Positions 12,050 through 24,610 of a stretch of DNA of 64,000 nt are shown here, in pieces. Within the stretch, counting starts at the first letter, position 1; the number at the start of each line of letters is the position of its first letter. A program made the position numbers and the translations under genes. The stretch lies in assembly GCF_033958435.1 (NCBI RefSeq), contig NC_134137.1, positions 223,861,501 to 223,925,500 on the forward strand. Direction: 5' to 3'. The stretch comes from Carettochelys insculpta. Lineage: Eukaryota > Chordata > Testudines > Carettochelyidae. Under the pieces are notes generated by a model that searched no databases, had not been told where the DNA came from, and saw only the letters and a program-made list of their open reading frames with translations.

Positions 12050-13830
12050 ATGGAGCTCCTAGTTACGTCACTTCAAGGCTCTGCTTTGCAACTTCTTCTT
12101 AGAGGTCACTCGATAACAAGTAGGAGTCATCAGGTCACCCCCCCATTTATCAGTCCAGTGATGGCTGATCAGCCCAATTCTGGAGCCATAGATATTATTA
12201 CAGAAGGAGTAAGTGTTTTCACTTTGATCAGGCATTCAATTTCCGAATAACTATCATCAAACCAGTCCTGATACTTCATGGACTGGTAGCCAATAGTTTC
12301 TCCACAAGCTCCAACCATGGCATTTTTCAGTAGATACCAGTGTCCTTCCACATTTTCAGAGTGTACTGTTGGCAGCTTCCTCTGAAGCGCTGTCTGGGGT
12401 CCTGAAATTCTTGTACATTGAATGTTCATTGTATCTGTTTCCTATGAGTTCTCTGTTTGGTGACAATCCTAACAGCCATTGTGGATCGAATAAGGCAGTG
12501 ATTGGTCCAGCAGTCATCTTCACTAGTCATTGCATGTGCAAGAAGGACATGTTGATGATCCTGATTGATGACATAGTCTAAGAGGTGCCAGTGCTTCGAT
12601 CAAGGATGTTGCAACGGGGTCTTAAATTTGTTTTTCTGGTGGAACAGGGTGTTTGTGATGGTGAGCTCATGCCCTGCACATTCATAAGGAGGAGCACTCC
12701 ATTGAAGTTGCTGTTGCCAATTCTTCCTTTCCCAATGGTAGTCAGCAAGATATCTGCGTCTCTTCTGACCCTGACACTGAAATCCCCCAAGAGAATAATC
12801 TGGTCTTTTTGGGGGATGTCTTTCAGGACTGTGTCCAATTGTGTGAACAACTTCTCCTTCACATCATCTTTAACATCTAGAGCTGGTGCATAAGCACAGA
12901 TGACTATTGCCTGGTTTTTTTTTGGTTTTTTTTGCAAACTTCAAAAAGAGAGTCATGAGATCCTCATTGACACTGACAGGCACTTCAAATGAGATGTCAG
13001 TTCATTTTGATGGCAAAACCTACTCCATAAATGCATTTTTCTTAATTTTGGTGATTTTTCTAGAAAAATGTGTGCCCTCAGCCTTCTTCTCTTAGCTCTC
13101 CTTCTTCTGGTCTATGTATTTCTGCCAGGGCTGCTATATTGACATTGATTGTCATGGCTTACAGGTGATAATTGTCGTGCATCTTTCAGGTAGCTCAATG
13201 TCTGTAATGTCCATTACAGTCTGAATATTCCATGTTCCAAAGTTTACTCTTTGATTTTCACTGCATAGAGGTGAACCCATTGGATGTGGTTACCCAGTGA
13301 GGAGTTGAGGTGAACTATGTTTACGGCACCTTTTCTAGCCCCCTCCCCATGTGAGGTGAGCAGAGTGGATCCTAAGTAGGGCTGCTCAATCATGGATGCA
13401 GCAGCCAGACCATTCTACCACCTCAGTCCTCGAAACGGGATGATTGATACATACGTCCACCACCTACATGCTGGTTTACGACTAAAAGCTTCCAGATTTC
13501 ACAATCCTGCTTCCGTTGCCATTTACCAGTTGCTGTAGGACTTCAGTTTAAGAGAGTTCTATGCAGAGAAGGAGGTTGGGGTGTGACTTCTTTTAACATG
13601 GGGTGACTGTTGCACTGCAGTCATCACACAGTTTTTGATGGGCAGAAGGCTCACGTTCAATGGCATGGGATCCAGGATGACTGGGAGACTCCTGTCTGCC
13701 GCAGCCTTCATCCGTTGTCACAGCTGTTGTAGCATTACCATTGCTATCCTCCACCTGTTCTGCCATTTAGGACTTTTAGGATCATTCTTCATCTGGACCC
13801 TCCCCCCTTGACCTTGCTGCCATGGGTGAC
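12050..13830 (-). pseudogene. Decayed LINE with apurinic endonuclease domain (CFDP2-like, RTE/L2-type)
   Basis: Minus-strand translation, spread over several frames, gives a recognisable LINE endonuclease in the correct order. Near 13260-13090 there is a start resembling GTWNIQTVMDI, followed by NIAALAEI and a GFAIKMN segment near 13000. Between 12937 and 12578 a 119-codon open frame contains VICAYAPALDVKDDVKEKLF and QIILLGDFSVRV, the GDF motif of the nuclease, followed by a GIGNSNFNGVLLL-like stretch. From 12429 a further open frame carries HWYLLKNAMVGACGETIGYQ and QDWFDD, which in this family follow the nuclease before the reverse transcriptase. Frame changes and stops show the copy is dead. 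The reverse transcriptase is missing, so the clade (RTE-like or L2-like) cannot be fixed. Homologous sequences are often annotated craniofacial development protein 2-like. Confidence 0.72.
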
Positions 13831-14576
13831 CCTGCTGGGAGCAGGAAACTCCCAATGCCATCACTCTCAGGATCACTGGAACACACAAGCCTATGAGAAA
13901 GTGATTATCTGTAGATTCTCCTATCTGCTCTTTTCTGTTGCACTAGACTTGTGTTTAGGCTGAGTTCTCCTAAGACAGGAAATTCCAGTGATTCGACTAT
14001 GCTGCCTTCTCACTAAGATCATAATTATAATGGTACAAAATAGAAACACGTCTCTCTGAATTTTCAGGATGATTCATGTTAAGAGATATGTTCTCATGCC
14101 CTAAACAGATAACATTTTGGAGGAGAAGGGTGTGGAGGTGAATATGTGGGGTGATCAAAGAGATGCAATTTCCTTTACCCTATTGGTATATTTTGTAATT
14201 CATTTGTAATCCATTTACTTTAGTTGGATCACTATCGAGGAGCGTTTCCATGTCCTGGACTTTCTCTGATTGCAAGTTTGACTGTATAAGCCTGCCTTTC
14301 CTCCCCCATCCACATCTGCGGCTGACATGCTCAGTCTAAACAAAACCATATCACCCTTAGTCTTCAGCTAACTGGGGTTTAAAGGAGTGAAGTTAACCAT
14401 ATCCTAGCTGACATGTTTTTAAAATGTAGTGAAGACATGGTAATGTTCCTGTCAAGTTAAAAAGGATTAGTCTTGTTCTGAAGATATGAAGAGTTATCAC
14501 TTCCCTGAGTAGTTTGTACCACTGGATAATCATGCACTGTTAAAAAATAAATAACTTTTTTCTAATTTGAATTTGT
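13831..14576. other. Intergenic sequence or LINE 5' flank, no feature recognised
   Basis: This may include the untranslated 5' part of the minus-strand LINE ending near 13830, but I see no motif that proves it. Confidence 0.3.
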
Positions 14577-17050
14577 GTGCCTGCCTCCAGCTGCCAGCCA
14601 TTGGTTCTGGTTATGCTTTTGTCCTATACATTAAAGAGCATTTTAGTACCCAGTATTTCATTCTGCCACGGTACTTTCACACTAATCAAGGTGCCTCTAA
14701 ATCTTCTTTCTGATAAGCTGAACACACTGATTCAGTTAGGTCTCATTGTAGAGCATCTTCTCCAGCACATTTTAGCTTCCCTTCCAGATTGTGAATATCC
14801 TTTTAAAAATGTGGACCCCAGAACTGGCACATTATTCCTACTACTATTCCTCTGTTAATACATTCAGGGACTGCATCATTCCTTTTTACCACAGCCTTGC
14901 ATGGGGTACTCATGTTCATTTGCTTGTCCACCACAATCCCTGAGTCCTTCAGAATGACTTCCTCCAATGACATAGACCCCTTCTTTGTAGGTGTGGCCTA
15001 CACTTATTTTCCCAAAATGTACAACTTTGCATTTGGCTAAACTTTCTATTTGAATGGTCCAGCTTACCAAGTGACTGAGGTTGCTTTCTGTGATTGCTAT
15101 CTACCACTCATCCCATTTTGTGTCATCTGCAAATTTTATTGACTGGGAAATTATATGAACTACTAGATCATTAATAAAAACTTGCAGACCAGGTGATCAT
15201 GATGCTCCCTTCTGGCATTATAGTCTATGAGTCGAGTTGAACATACGATTGAGCCTTGCTTTACTCCTGTGATTTACTCCTGAGCCCAACGAGCAACTCC
15301 CCCTGTTCAATGATGCTTTTTTCCTTAACAACTACTTTTTGAGGTCTGTCAGTTTGCCAGTTCTTAATTGATTTAACATGGGCTTTAATTATGTCATATA
15401 GTGCTAATTTTAAATCAGACCACCAAACAGTACTAAATCAAAATGCCACATAAATGTATATGTATATAGTACATCTGTGTACTCATCTGTATCATTTAAA
15501 CTTACAGTCTCATCAGAAATGAAATCTGGTTTGTCTGACAAGATTTATTTCAATAAGCCACTTTGACTGGCATTAATTATATTCTTATCCTTTAACTCTT
15601 TATCAATGTAATATCTTATCAGCTTTTCTCATTTTTTTACATAGGGCTGATCCTGAGTTAACTGACTAATAACTACCTAGATAATCTCAACTGCCTTTTA
15701 AAAATACTGGCATATCATCAGCACTTCCCAAGTGTTTTGCAATTTCCTAAGTATTCCAGGACTGGTTAAAAAATAATAGCAGCCGTAAAGATAGCACTTC
15801 AGATAAATTTTAAGGACTCCTGGGCACATGTTCTACAGGTCTTACTGATTTAAAAGTGCTTATCCATAGCAGATAATCTTTAACTTCCTTTTTAGTTACT
15901 TATAGACTGGAAAATACTTTATCATCATTATATGATTTTAGTACATCATATTTCTTCCTTCCATATACAGGACTAAAATATTTTTAAACACTTCTGCCTT
16001 TTCTGCATAGTTAACAACAAATTACCATCTCCTTCTAGTAATAGGCTTGTAACAACTGCTAGAATTCCAGCTGTTCATAGTATGCTTTGAAAACTCCTTA
16101 TTTTTCTTACCCACACCAGAATGGATTTTTCCCTGACTACATTAGCTTCCCTGATCAATTTTCTACACTTTAAACTTTCTAATTTATATGAATTATAATC
16201 TATTTCCACTTCTTCCAATTGCTATATATTATTTTTTGTTGTTGTTAATTCTAATTGCTGCCTTCACCACTGAACCAGAATAGGCTTTTCTCCAAAGTTA
16301 TCCTCTTTCTATATTGTGAAATTGAGCCTTTATGATCATCAGAAAAACTTACTTACAGAACTTTCACATTTTTCCATCTAATTTTTTCATCAGATTCAAT
16401 TTTACTCATAATTTCCTTCAGTTTGAGGAAATAAGCACCAGTAATATATATGATTCATTGGGACTATCCTCTGTGTACCTATATTGAATGCAATCAGGTC
16501 CATGGTCCCTAGGCAATCACCAGCTTCCAGTCCAGTGATTAATTCATCTTTATCCATCATAATGAGGCTTAAAATAGAGTTACCTCATGCTAAGTGCAAT
16601 ACCTTTTGCATTAGAAAATCATCATCTATAATTTTAGGAAACTCTACTGATATTTTACTACGGGCTCCATGAGATTGGCAGCGTATGTATAACAATATAG
16701 GTTTTCCTTCCAAGCATTACAGATATTTAAGGAGTTACTCTGCCTCTTTTCTGGTTTGTTTCAGTGGTGTGTAAAAGACACTCACCATCACCCCTCCTGG
16801 ATTTTGTAAGCTACCACACTGAGCCACAACATTCTGCTGTTCTACATTATCAAAAACTCTAAGCCTGTTAATGGTATCTCTAATGTAGAGGGCCCCCCAC
16901 TCCTCTTGTATCCACTCTGTCCTTCCTAAATAAGTTATAACCAGTGGTTTTAATACTCCAGTCATAATACAAAGTTCTTCCACCCAGCTTCAGTAATGCC
17001 AGATATATCAAACTTATTCATAACCAGGACAATTTCTAATTTCTCTTGCT
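14577..17050 (-). pseudogene. CR1-clade LINE remnant with endonuclease and reverse transcriptase pieces
   Basis: Read on the minus strand, domains appear in LINE order. Near 16942-16892 the frame gives GYNLFRKDRVDTRGVGG, a LINE endonuclease motif, and an adjacent 82-codon frame (16983-16735) continues with ALYIRDTINRL. At 15133-15122 the codons read FADD, within SIKFADDTK: this is the reverse transcriptase catalytic box, preceded by a degraded FINDL segment. Next comes KCKVVHFGK (about 15040), the conserved palm/thumb segment of CR1 reverse transcriptase, then FWGPHFKKD near 14830-14800 in a shifted frame and SVFSLSERRFRGTLISV near 14730-14680. Stops and frameshifts interrupt the frame throughout. 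Spacing from endonuclease to thumb is shorter than in intact CR1 elements, which suggests internal deletion. It is probably an old CR1 or L3-like element. Confidence 0.7.
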
Positions 17051-17454
17051 TGTGTATTCGGACTCCTAGCACTGGCACATGTGCAACTGAAACATGTCCT
17101 CACTTCATATTCTTTGCCACAGTGGTTCTATTTGTTTGCAGACTGCTGCCTTTGAGTTTGTACTGCACTTGCCTCTGCAGCAGAGGATTGACTCCTCAGC
17201 TACACCCAGAAATAGCAGGTGCATCTGAGGAGAAAAGATTTAAAGTAATCTTCCTCCCTAAGGAAGTGACACAGAGCTGGTTCTGTACCAATCAGGGATT
17301 CCTCCTGAGCCAGGGGAATCATCTGCTGTCACTTTAATGAAGCTTTAAAAGCAGCTTTGTAGTGCCTGAGCATGGTAGAGAGAGCACTGCAAGGGCCTGA
17401 ATGGATTCCCATGGTAACTGGCTGATAGCCTCTGTTTGATTAAGACTGACTTAA

Positions 17455-17751
17455 TGCCTTGTATTGAGGCAACGGAAGTTGACCACAGATACACAGTTTT
17501 AGTTACGGCAATTGCGTAAGCTAAAATTGACATATCTGCATTCGGCTAACTTGGCCATTCCTACTGGTGAAGGTTGATGGGAGAGTTCCTCCGGTCAACC
17601 TCCCTTACTTCCTGTGGCCCACAAGGAGTACAGAGGTTGACTGCGACCTCCTGGGAGGTTGATTCTTCATGTCCATACAAGGCACACAAAATTGAACTCC
17701 TGATGATTGACCTTGAGTGGGTTGATTTTTCTGGTAGTGTAGACATAGCCT
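17455..17751. mobile_element. Truncated, older Harbinger-like MITE fragment
   Basis: The right end reads GTAGTGTAGACATAGCC, close to the GTGTAGACGTAGCC terminus of the Harbinger copies elsewhere in the window. The interior repeats GGTTGA and GGTCAAC motifs in both orientations, as expected if TCGA-type subterminal motifs lost their CpGs with age. I do not see a matching left terminus, so the left boundary is approximate. Confidence 0.45.
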
Positions 17752-17789
17752 AAAAATAAAGCTGCAGAAGAGGTGTTGGCTGAAATCTA

Positions 17790-18060
17790 ATTTGTGAGGA
17801 GAAGTTAAAAGAACCTGATGTGCTTAAACTGAAGAAAAGATAACTGGGGGGAGGTGAGGAGAGCATGCTCTTGATAAAAGTCTTCATATATGGTAAGGGC
17901 CATTTTTAAAAGGATTATCATCTGTTCTCTATCCACTGATGGTAGGACAACTTGTAATGGTCTTAATCTGCAGAGAGGGAGATTTAGGCTAGATCTTAGA
18001 AAAAAACACTTCTGTGGCACTGACAGGATGGTCAGCTAGGGTATGACCCGTATCAACTCA
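17790..18060 (+). repeat. CR1 LINE 3' coding fragment
   Basis: The plus strand resembles the end of CR1 ORF2. A segment reading CTTAATCTGCAGAGAGGGAG and then TTTAGGCTAGATCTTAGAAA corresponds to the conserved nucleotides that encode the C-terminal part of the protein. The reading frame is broken by several indels. Confidence 0.55.
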
Positions 18061-19170
18061 ATAGAAGGCCTTGAAATATAATCAAGACAATCAACTTGTG
18101 TGTGAATTTCAAAGAGATGTACTAGGCTATCAATCATGAATCCAGGTATTGGTTAAAAAATAGAAATCAAAGGTAGATGATAAGTGTATTTGTGTTTACT
18201 TATATCTTGTTAGAAGTTCAACAGTGTAACCACTTTAGCCTGTAGATTCTAATTTGTTTTGATGAATTAATTGTTTTATATTGTGTATACAGATGGCTCA
18301 GTGATCCTTATAATTCAAAGTTGTGAGATACTGCAAGAAACTAATATTACCTGTCCCATTTTCAACGTAATTGTCTGTGCTACGAAGAAGCACCAGCTGA
18401 TTGTCTTATGTGAATGAATGCAACTTCCTTACTTGTGTATACCTAGAAAACACAAGATCATCGTCAAAGAAACAAACTGCACTGCCTATTCTTCTTTGGG
18501 GTAAGTTCTGCTGTGAGAAGAGGTTTTCTAGAGAACTATAAAGGGAAGTCTCAGCCCTAATCCTTCCATCTCAGGTCTGTTTAAACTTTCCCAGAGAAGA
18601 TCTAAGCAGAAGACTGAGGGCACCAGTTTACCTTAGAATTCTCTTGGATGAACTCAAAGGAGACTCCATGCCTGTATGACATGTTGGACTATAATCTTTA
18701 AAACTGATTCTAGAAAAACTAACTAATCAGCAGTCTCACTGTCTCTTCTGTGAGACTGGCCTAAGGACATTTAATGTATCTCTATGTTTATTGATCTTAA
18801 CTACAGCAACTCTCTTCTTTCCCTTTCCCGTTATTATTCAACTGTCAGTGTTCTAATCAAAAAGGACTGGCATCTTTGTGATTATTGGGTAAGATCTGAG
18901 ACTCTTATTGATCTGGGGTTGTGTCCAGTCCTTTGGGATTGGTAGACCTCACATATGGTGGAACAGGTTTTCAATAACCCTTCGCTATATTAGCATTAGC
19001 TGTCTAGTCATGGACTGGAATGCTAAAAGTGATACAGAAGTATACAGAAGTGGTGTTGTGATACAGAAGCTGCTTCGTGCTGGGCTGGTGAGTCAAGTCA
19101 GAGAATAAAGCACCAGCATTGGGGATTTTCTGCCTTATTCCCTGCAGTTTGTCTGAGTGTCACAACCTCA
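18061..19170. other. Intergenic sequence, nothing recognised
   Basis: No repeat or coding signal is recognised between the two CR1 fragments. They could be parts of one insertion split by later DNA. Confidence 0.35.
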
Positions 19171-19189
19171 GTGTGGCCCATTCAGTCAT

Positions 19190-19355
19190 CCTCATCACAG
19201 CTTCCAAGAGGTTAGTGATGGAATCGCCTTTGATGAAGTCTTTTATGAACAAATTAGTCAAACTCCTGTCAGGGATGGTCTGGACTTACTCAGTCCCACT
19301 TTGGTGCAAGGGGCTCATCTAGAAAATCTCTCAAAGTCCTTTCCAAGCTGGTGTT
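19190..19355 (+). repeat. CR1 LINE 3'-UTR fragment
   Basis: The phrase CCTGTCAGGGATGGTCTGGA followed by a degraded CTCAAAGTCCTTTCCAAGCT matches the 3' end of CR1. The better copy at 30655-31210 has the same CTGTCAGGGATGGTTTAGAC and CTCAAGGTCCCTTCCAGTCC. Confidence 0.55.
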
Positions 19356-21039
19356 TCTAAGAGGCATGTAATATCATTGCTGAAACATGATTATAGCTGG
19401 TTTGGTCCTGTCCACAAAGGTAAGACCAAATTATAATATCTGAGGTACTCCCCTGTTAGGGCATGATCCCTCACCATGAAGTATTGCTGATCCTTTAGGC
19501 AGGGATTTCAAGCCTGAAATTTCAAGTTAGTGTTTGCAAACTAATGAACTGATCATCAGAGTCCAACACCATTAATTTGAAATGCCCTCTTGCACCTCAG
19601 AAACATCAGCTTTGCCAAATGCCCACAGGTTCACTGTTCCACTGCATCTCTTTCAACCACTTGCAGTTTGAAGCTGTTTTCCTGACCTTGTTCAGAGAAA
19701 AAAAAACTAAAATTATTTCTTGATCAGACTTCAGGGCACAAATAAAACATGCTTTTAGGAATCCCCACTCCCTCCCAGCTCTTTGTTTCCTTGTGGTGAC
19801 TGTATTTTTGTCCAAAGGAGACCTACAGTACATGACAAGAAGGGAAGACCATTAGACTGGAAAATAAAATCAGCTCTTAACCAGAGGAAAGTGTTTTTAG
19901 TGGAAAGCTGCTGAATGAAATGGGGTGCAAAGGACTTCAGTCTCCCCTTTGAAGAAGGGTTTTGACCCATGTTGTAAATACAATACCATCCTTCCAAATG
20001 CTCTTTGGCTAGGACTTCACATGAATCCCAGCATCTGACAGAAAGTCATTCTACTAATTAGTAATGACAAAACAAATTTTCCTCCATGAGGTGGAGTTCA
20101 ACCTCTTGTTTCTGACTCATATAGGCCATTCAGGATAATGTGTGTGCTATTTGAGAGAACTGAGGTGACTATGGAGGTAAAAAAGATCCCACATTGTGGT
20201 CCTATGGAAAAGGACAATGCTGTAGACCTTTTCTTCCAGGGAAGAAGAAACATCAGAAAGGCTTGAGACAACAAGAGGGACAGGAAGTATGGACAGAAGA
20301 CAAGCATGGTACAGGCTGGGGCTGCCATAAAGCACGTGAGTGCACCTCAGTCTTAACCAGCATAGCCCCTTGCTATTCCAGGTTTATTGGCACTGCACCC
20401 AGCTCTGCCTATAGTCTTCAGTCCTAGACACCCATACCCCAGTTTTACCAGTTCTGGTCCCTATACAGCTCTGTCAGTGCACTTCCTGATTAAGAAATAT
20501 TCCAGCTATCCCCTAGATGACTAATTACGATAATTGTTGTGGTCCTTTCTGACATGAAAAAAAAAACACCTTGCAGGGACCATATATGGTAGGTTGAGAC
20601 AAGACACAAAAGAGATGTCTACTGCCAATAAATGTGTCAATCTTCATTTCATTGTATGTGCATCTCCTATACACCTCTAGCCACAATGTATAGAATGGGA
20701 GGCTACAAGAAGGCAGAGACAAACCAAGAGGAGTCAAAGATTGCTCTTTAACAGAGCAGAGTGGCACATTCAAGTATTATATTGTAAAGCTTGCTTAAGA
20801 GAGCATCTCCTCTCCTGAGAACAGAAGAAGCTAGGATAGTTCATTTTTTATTGTATGGCACCAAGTAGGAGACTACGTTTAGTGAAAGCTGGATCTGGAC
20901 AGAAGATTAATTTTGGAAATGCAGGTTGTTCACCACTAAATGAAAATTGTTCCTTGTCATTTTATATTTGGTCCAGGGAAGCATAACAACTTCATATTAG
21001 CAGCTCTCAGATAGTCCCCTTTTCTGTTTGTGCACACAG
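19356..21039. other. Intergenic sequence, nothing recognised
   Basis: No gene, RNA or repeat family is recognised. Short open frames (75-82 codons antisense at 19606-19997 and 20525-20773) lack domains. Confidence 0.35.
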
Positions 21040-21400
21040 TCATCCCTTTCCACGTGAAGCACTTCGTATTTGCTCGTATTGAATCTAGGTTTATTTATTT
21101 CATCTCACTTCTTGAATTTATCATCCTCAGACTCTTGGTTAATCCTATCCTCCATCATAATGGCGAGTGACCCCAGTTTTGTATGTCCATGAATTGAAGT
21201 TGCATATTCTTCACTCCACACTCTAACCTGTTAATGAAAATATTGAATGGTATTGGATCCAGATCAGACCCATCAAGACCCACCACTAAACATCATCCAA
21301 CATGACACTAAACCACACATAAAAACATAGTCGTGTACTCATTTTATAGCAGTTCCAGCTAATCAACATTTTTTCTAGTCTCCAGACAATTCTCTCACCT
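21040..21400 (-). repeat. LINE reverse transcriptase fragment (CR1-like)
   Basis: Minus-strand translation of about 21290-21170 gives DPIPFNIFINRLECGV, aligning to the conserved LGPVLFNIFINDLD region just before the FADD box of CR1-clade reverse transcriptases. The surrounding sequence is too decayed to extend the match with confidence. Confidence 0.5.
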
Positions 21401-23381
21401 TAGATTGTACCAAAGTGTAGAGAGAGGCAAAGGAGACCAATTGTGAATCTAAATTAAGGTTAGATGAAACATATGGAGACTGAATCAGAGAGAGCTCAGT
21501 TTCAATGGTATCAAATTCTCATAAGTATCTCTTGAGAGATTTCAGTCAAGAATGGTGGGAATCTGCTAGATTTCTTCCGTCTTGAGCTGAAATCTCCTGA
21601 CATGGCTCTTATTACACTGAGTTGGAAAGTAAGTCAATTTTGGGTTTGATCTAATTGCTATTTGGAATTAAAATGAAGACTGAGTCCAGAGCTGCTAAGA
21701 AATTTCAAGAGGTTAGGATTTAAGGTTCTGGTTTTGGCTTTCATCTAATTGAAAATTTTACTGAAGCCAAGATACACTGAGACAGAATCTGTGGTCTTTA
21801 CATGTATGTGTGAGTTCTACTAAAGACAAAGGGAATGTTGCCTACATTAGGACTTCAAAGTCAAGCCTCCTATATTCATTGAAGCTTCTTTCACCATATG
21901 CCTGTCATCCAAACTGAGAACAAAAGCTGGGGGACACAAGTTAATTTCTGAGGTATGATTATTTATTGTCTTATTTCCCTCTAGATAGTTTCATATTGAC
22001 CACATTATTAAATGAACCAGCAAGTCACCAATATTAAAATTTAATGAATTGTATGTGTAATTCCATAGGTACCACTGGTTTGCTCTTATGCTACTGTTTA
22101 TCCTTTCACTATGAGCTAGGACCTTGTCTGCCCATCCAGGAATTTTCAACTACACTTGGTAACAGCAGTGCTGGAAAAGATGCATGGGACTGGGAGGGAA
22201 AAATTTCTGTCTCAAATGAGGTTAATTTCCCTTTCTGGAGAGTGATGGGCCATCTCTGGCAAAGATGATTTATCCTTGGCTTATAACAATGCTTCCAAAG
22301 AATAAATTTTTTGGACCCGTAGACTGTACCAGATGGCATCGAATCTCACTGTGTTTCTCCAGCTCTTTCCAAATCCTGCCTTGAATTGTCTCTCTTCCTG
22401 TTTACTGCTCCCCACAGACCTGTGCTCCCCAAGACTTCACAAATGTTACTGGACACAGTGGACATTTGGAATCTTCAAAGATGGAACAATTTCCTACCTA
22501 TGATAACCTCCATTTGGAAAGTATATTAAGTGCTGGGGTTTGTGACTCTGTGACAGAGTGGTCCATTACTCAGAGTGACTGCTCAACTGTTGGAATTTAC
22601 TGCAAGTAGGAGTAAGGAGCTATACAGCTCATTCTAGTCTTGGAAAAGTCAGTTTGGCCAGAGAGCTCAGATTTCTCCAGCTTTGGAGCTCATAGTATAG
22701 GAGACCAGTCTACTTGATGCATACAAACATGCCAGTTCATTACATGTCATTGCCTTGATCATTCTCTTATTATCCTTTTTATCACAGACTGAACAAGAAC
22801 GCCTTTCAGATTCCTGTTGGTCACCTCTAATCTGCTCTTCCTCCCACTAAGAAGCCAGTCTACTGAAAGTTATTATTTATATAGCAATTTCTGCCTTTCA
22901 AGCATTGTACAGACATCAGCTAACTCCCTGTGCTCCTGTCTGCACAATGCAGCTCCACCAACACTCACAACAGTGGGAACACTACTCCAGCGAAGATGCT
23001 TCTAAATGACACAGTGCTAAAACTCGGAACAGTCATTAGCATTCGCACTGTTGCTACAACTGTGGATCTGGAATGGAGCTCTAGCAATAGAATGAAATTT
23101 TCAAGAACACTTCAACTCACCCAAAGCCTTCGGAATGTCAGATGACTACTCCTCTTTGCTTTCAGCTGTCCCAGGGCATTTACAAATGCTACAAACACAT
23201 TGCTACAGGCACCACAGGGATGTGAGTCAATCATCAGTGGGAGGGGAAATGACTAACCATCACAAACCCGAATTCCCTGTACTTCAAGTCTTCAAATCAT
23301 GATTTGAGGACTTCCGTTACTCAGCCAAAAGTTAGGGGTCTATCGCAGGAGGTTCTGTGGCCTGCAATGTGCAGATCAGAC
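21401..23381. other. Intergenic sequence, nothing clear
   Basis: Around 22870-22920 a TTATTTATATAGCAATTTCT segment resembles the tail region of MIR/L2 elements, but it is too short to call. No gene is recognised. Confidence 0.3.
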
Positions 23382-23384
23382 TAC

Positions 23385-24066
23385 AGCTGCGTCTACACGT
23401 GCACGCTACTTCGAAGTAGCGGCACCAACTTCGAAATAGCACCCGTCACGTCTACACGCGTCGGGCGCTATTTCGAAGTTAACTTTGACGTTAGGCGGCG
23501 AGACGTCGAAGTCGCTATCCTCATGAGGAGATAGGAATAGCGCCCTACTTCGACGTTCAACGTCGAAGTAGGGACCGTGTAGACGATCCGCGTCCCGCAA
23601 CGTCGAAATTGCTGGGTCCTCCATGGTGGCCATCAGCTGGGGGGTTGAGAGACGCTGTCTCTCCAGCCCCTGCGGGGCTCTATGGTCACCGTGGGCAGCA
23701 GCCCTTAGCCCAGGGCTTCTGGCTGCTTCTGCGGCAGCTGGGGATCTATGCTGCAGGCACAGGGTCTGCAACCAGTTGTCAGCTCTGTGTATCTTGTGTT
23801 GTTTAGTGCAACTGTGTCTGGGAGGGGCCCTTTAAGGGAGCGGCTTGCTGTTGAGTCCGCCCTGTGACCCTATGTGCAGCTGTGCCTGGCATCCCTATTT
23901 CGATGTGTGCTACTTTGACGTGTAGACGTTCCCTCGCAGCGCCTATTTCGATGTTGGGCTGAGCAACGTCGAAGTTGAACATCGACGTTGCCGGCCCTGG
24001 AGGACGTGTAGACGTTATTCATCGAAATAGACTATTTCGATGTTGGCTGCACGTGTAGACGTAGCC
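23385..24066 (+). mobile_element. Harbinger non-autonomous element, copy 1 (682 bp)
   Basis: Terminal inverted repeats start GCTGCGTCTACACGTGCA on the left and end in the complement (CACGTGTAGACGTAGCC). The target duplication is 3 bp, TAC at 23382-23384 and 24067-24069. The left ~270 bp and right ~280 bp match the ends of the full-length transposon at 57340-62100 in the same orientation. It retains GGGCCCTTTAAGGGAGCGG near 23825 and, antisense, the transposase N-terminal codons DPQ with the start read as ATA. A 121-codon antisense frame (23406-23771) is shared with the other copies. Confidence 0.85.
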
Positions 24067-24334
24067 TACATGTGCAGGCTAGGGAGGGGGTACACAGGAC
24101 AACCCACCCTTCCACATAAGGATTAAGCCACCTTAAATGTCTGTTAATGTCCTACTGTCTAGGATACTCACATTCTTTTTATTGTGTCACTCCGTATGGC
24201 ACCTCAGAGCCCAGCTCTTCTACTTCATAATGCCCTTAGATTGGTCAAGCAGCTCCCTTTACTGCTGCTGGGAAGTCTGTTTAGGTAGATACTTATATTG
24301 CCCCCTTGCCATAATATCTAGACACCTCCCACTC

Positions 24335-24420
24335 TTTAATGCATTTACCCTCACAACGTCCATGTGAGGCAGGGAAGGGCCCTTCTGTCTGTTTGACAGA
24401 CAGAGAACAGAGCCAAATAG
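24335..24420 (-). repeat. MIR/L2-like fragment
   Basis: The segment CCCTCACAACGTCCATGTGA followed by GGCAGGGAAG matches the reverse-complement MIR/L2 phrase (CTCACAACACCCTGTGAGGTAG). The following ~150 bp resemble a dispersed repeat that I cannot name. Confidence 0.45.
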
Positions 24421-24610
24421 ACGGACTAAAGCTACAAATTGTCAAAGCACTTCAGTCACTCAGAAATAATGGGAAAGATTCTAAAATACATTTAGGCAGC
24501 TAATAATGCAGACAGGCACCTAATGAGGTATTTAAAAGCACCTTGGTGCATAGCTCCCATTGAAAACAACAGAAGTGAGTGGAGGTACCTAGGTTGGAAC
24601 AGCCACTAGC

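Noticed and set aside
23385..24066. Regularly repeated TTCGA words considered as a CRISPR-like or regulatory array
   Set aside because: Spacing and orientation are those of transposon subterminal repeats; there are inverted ends and a 3-bp target duplication.
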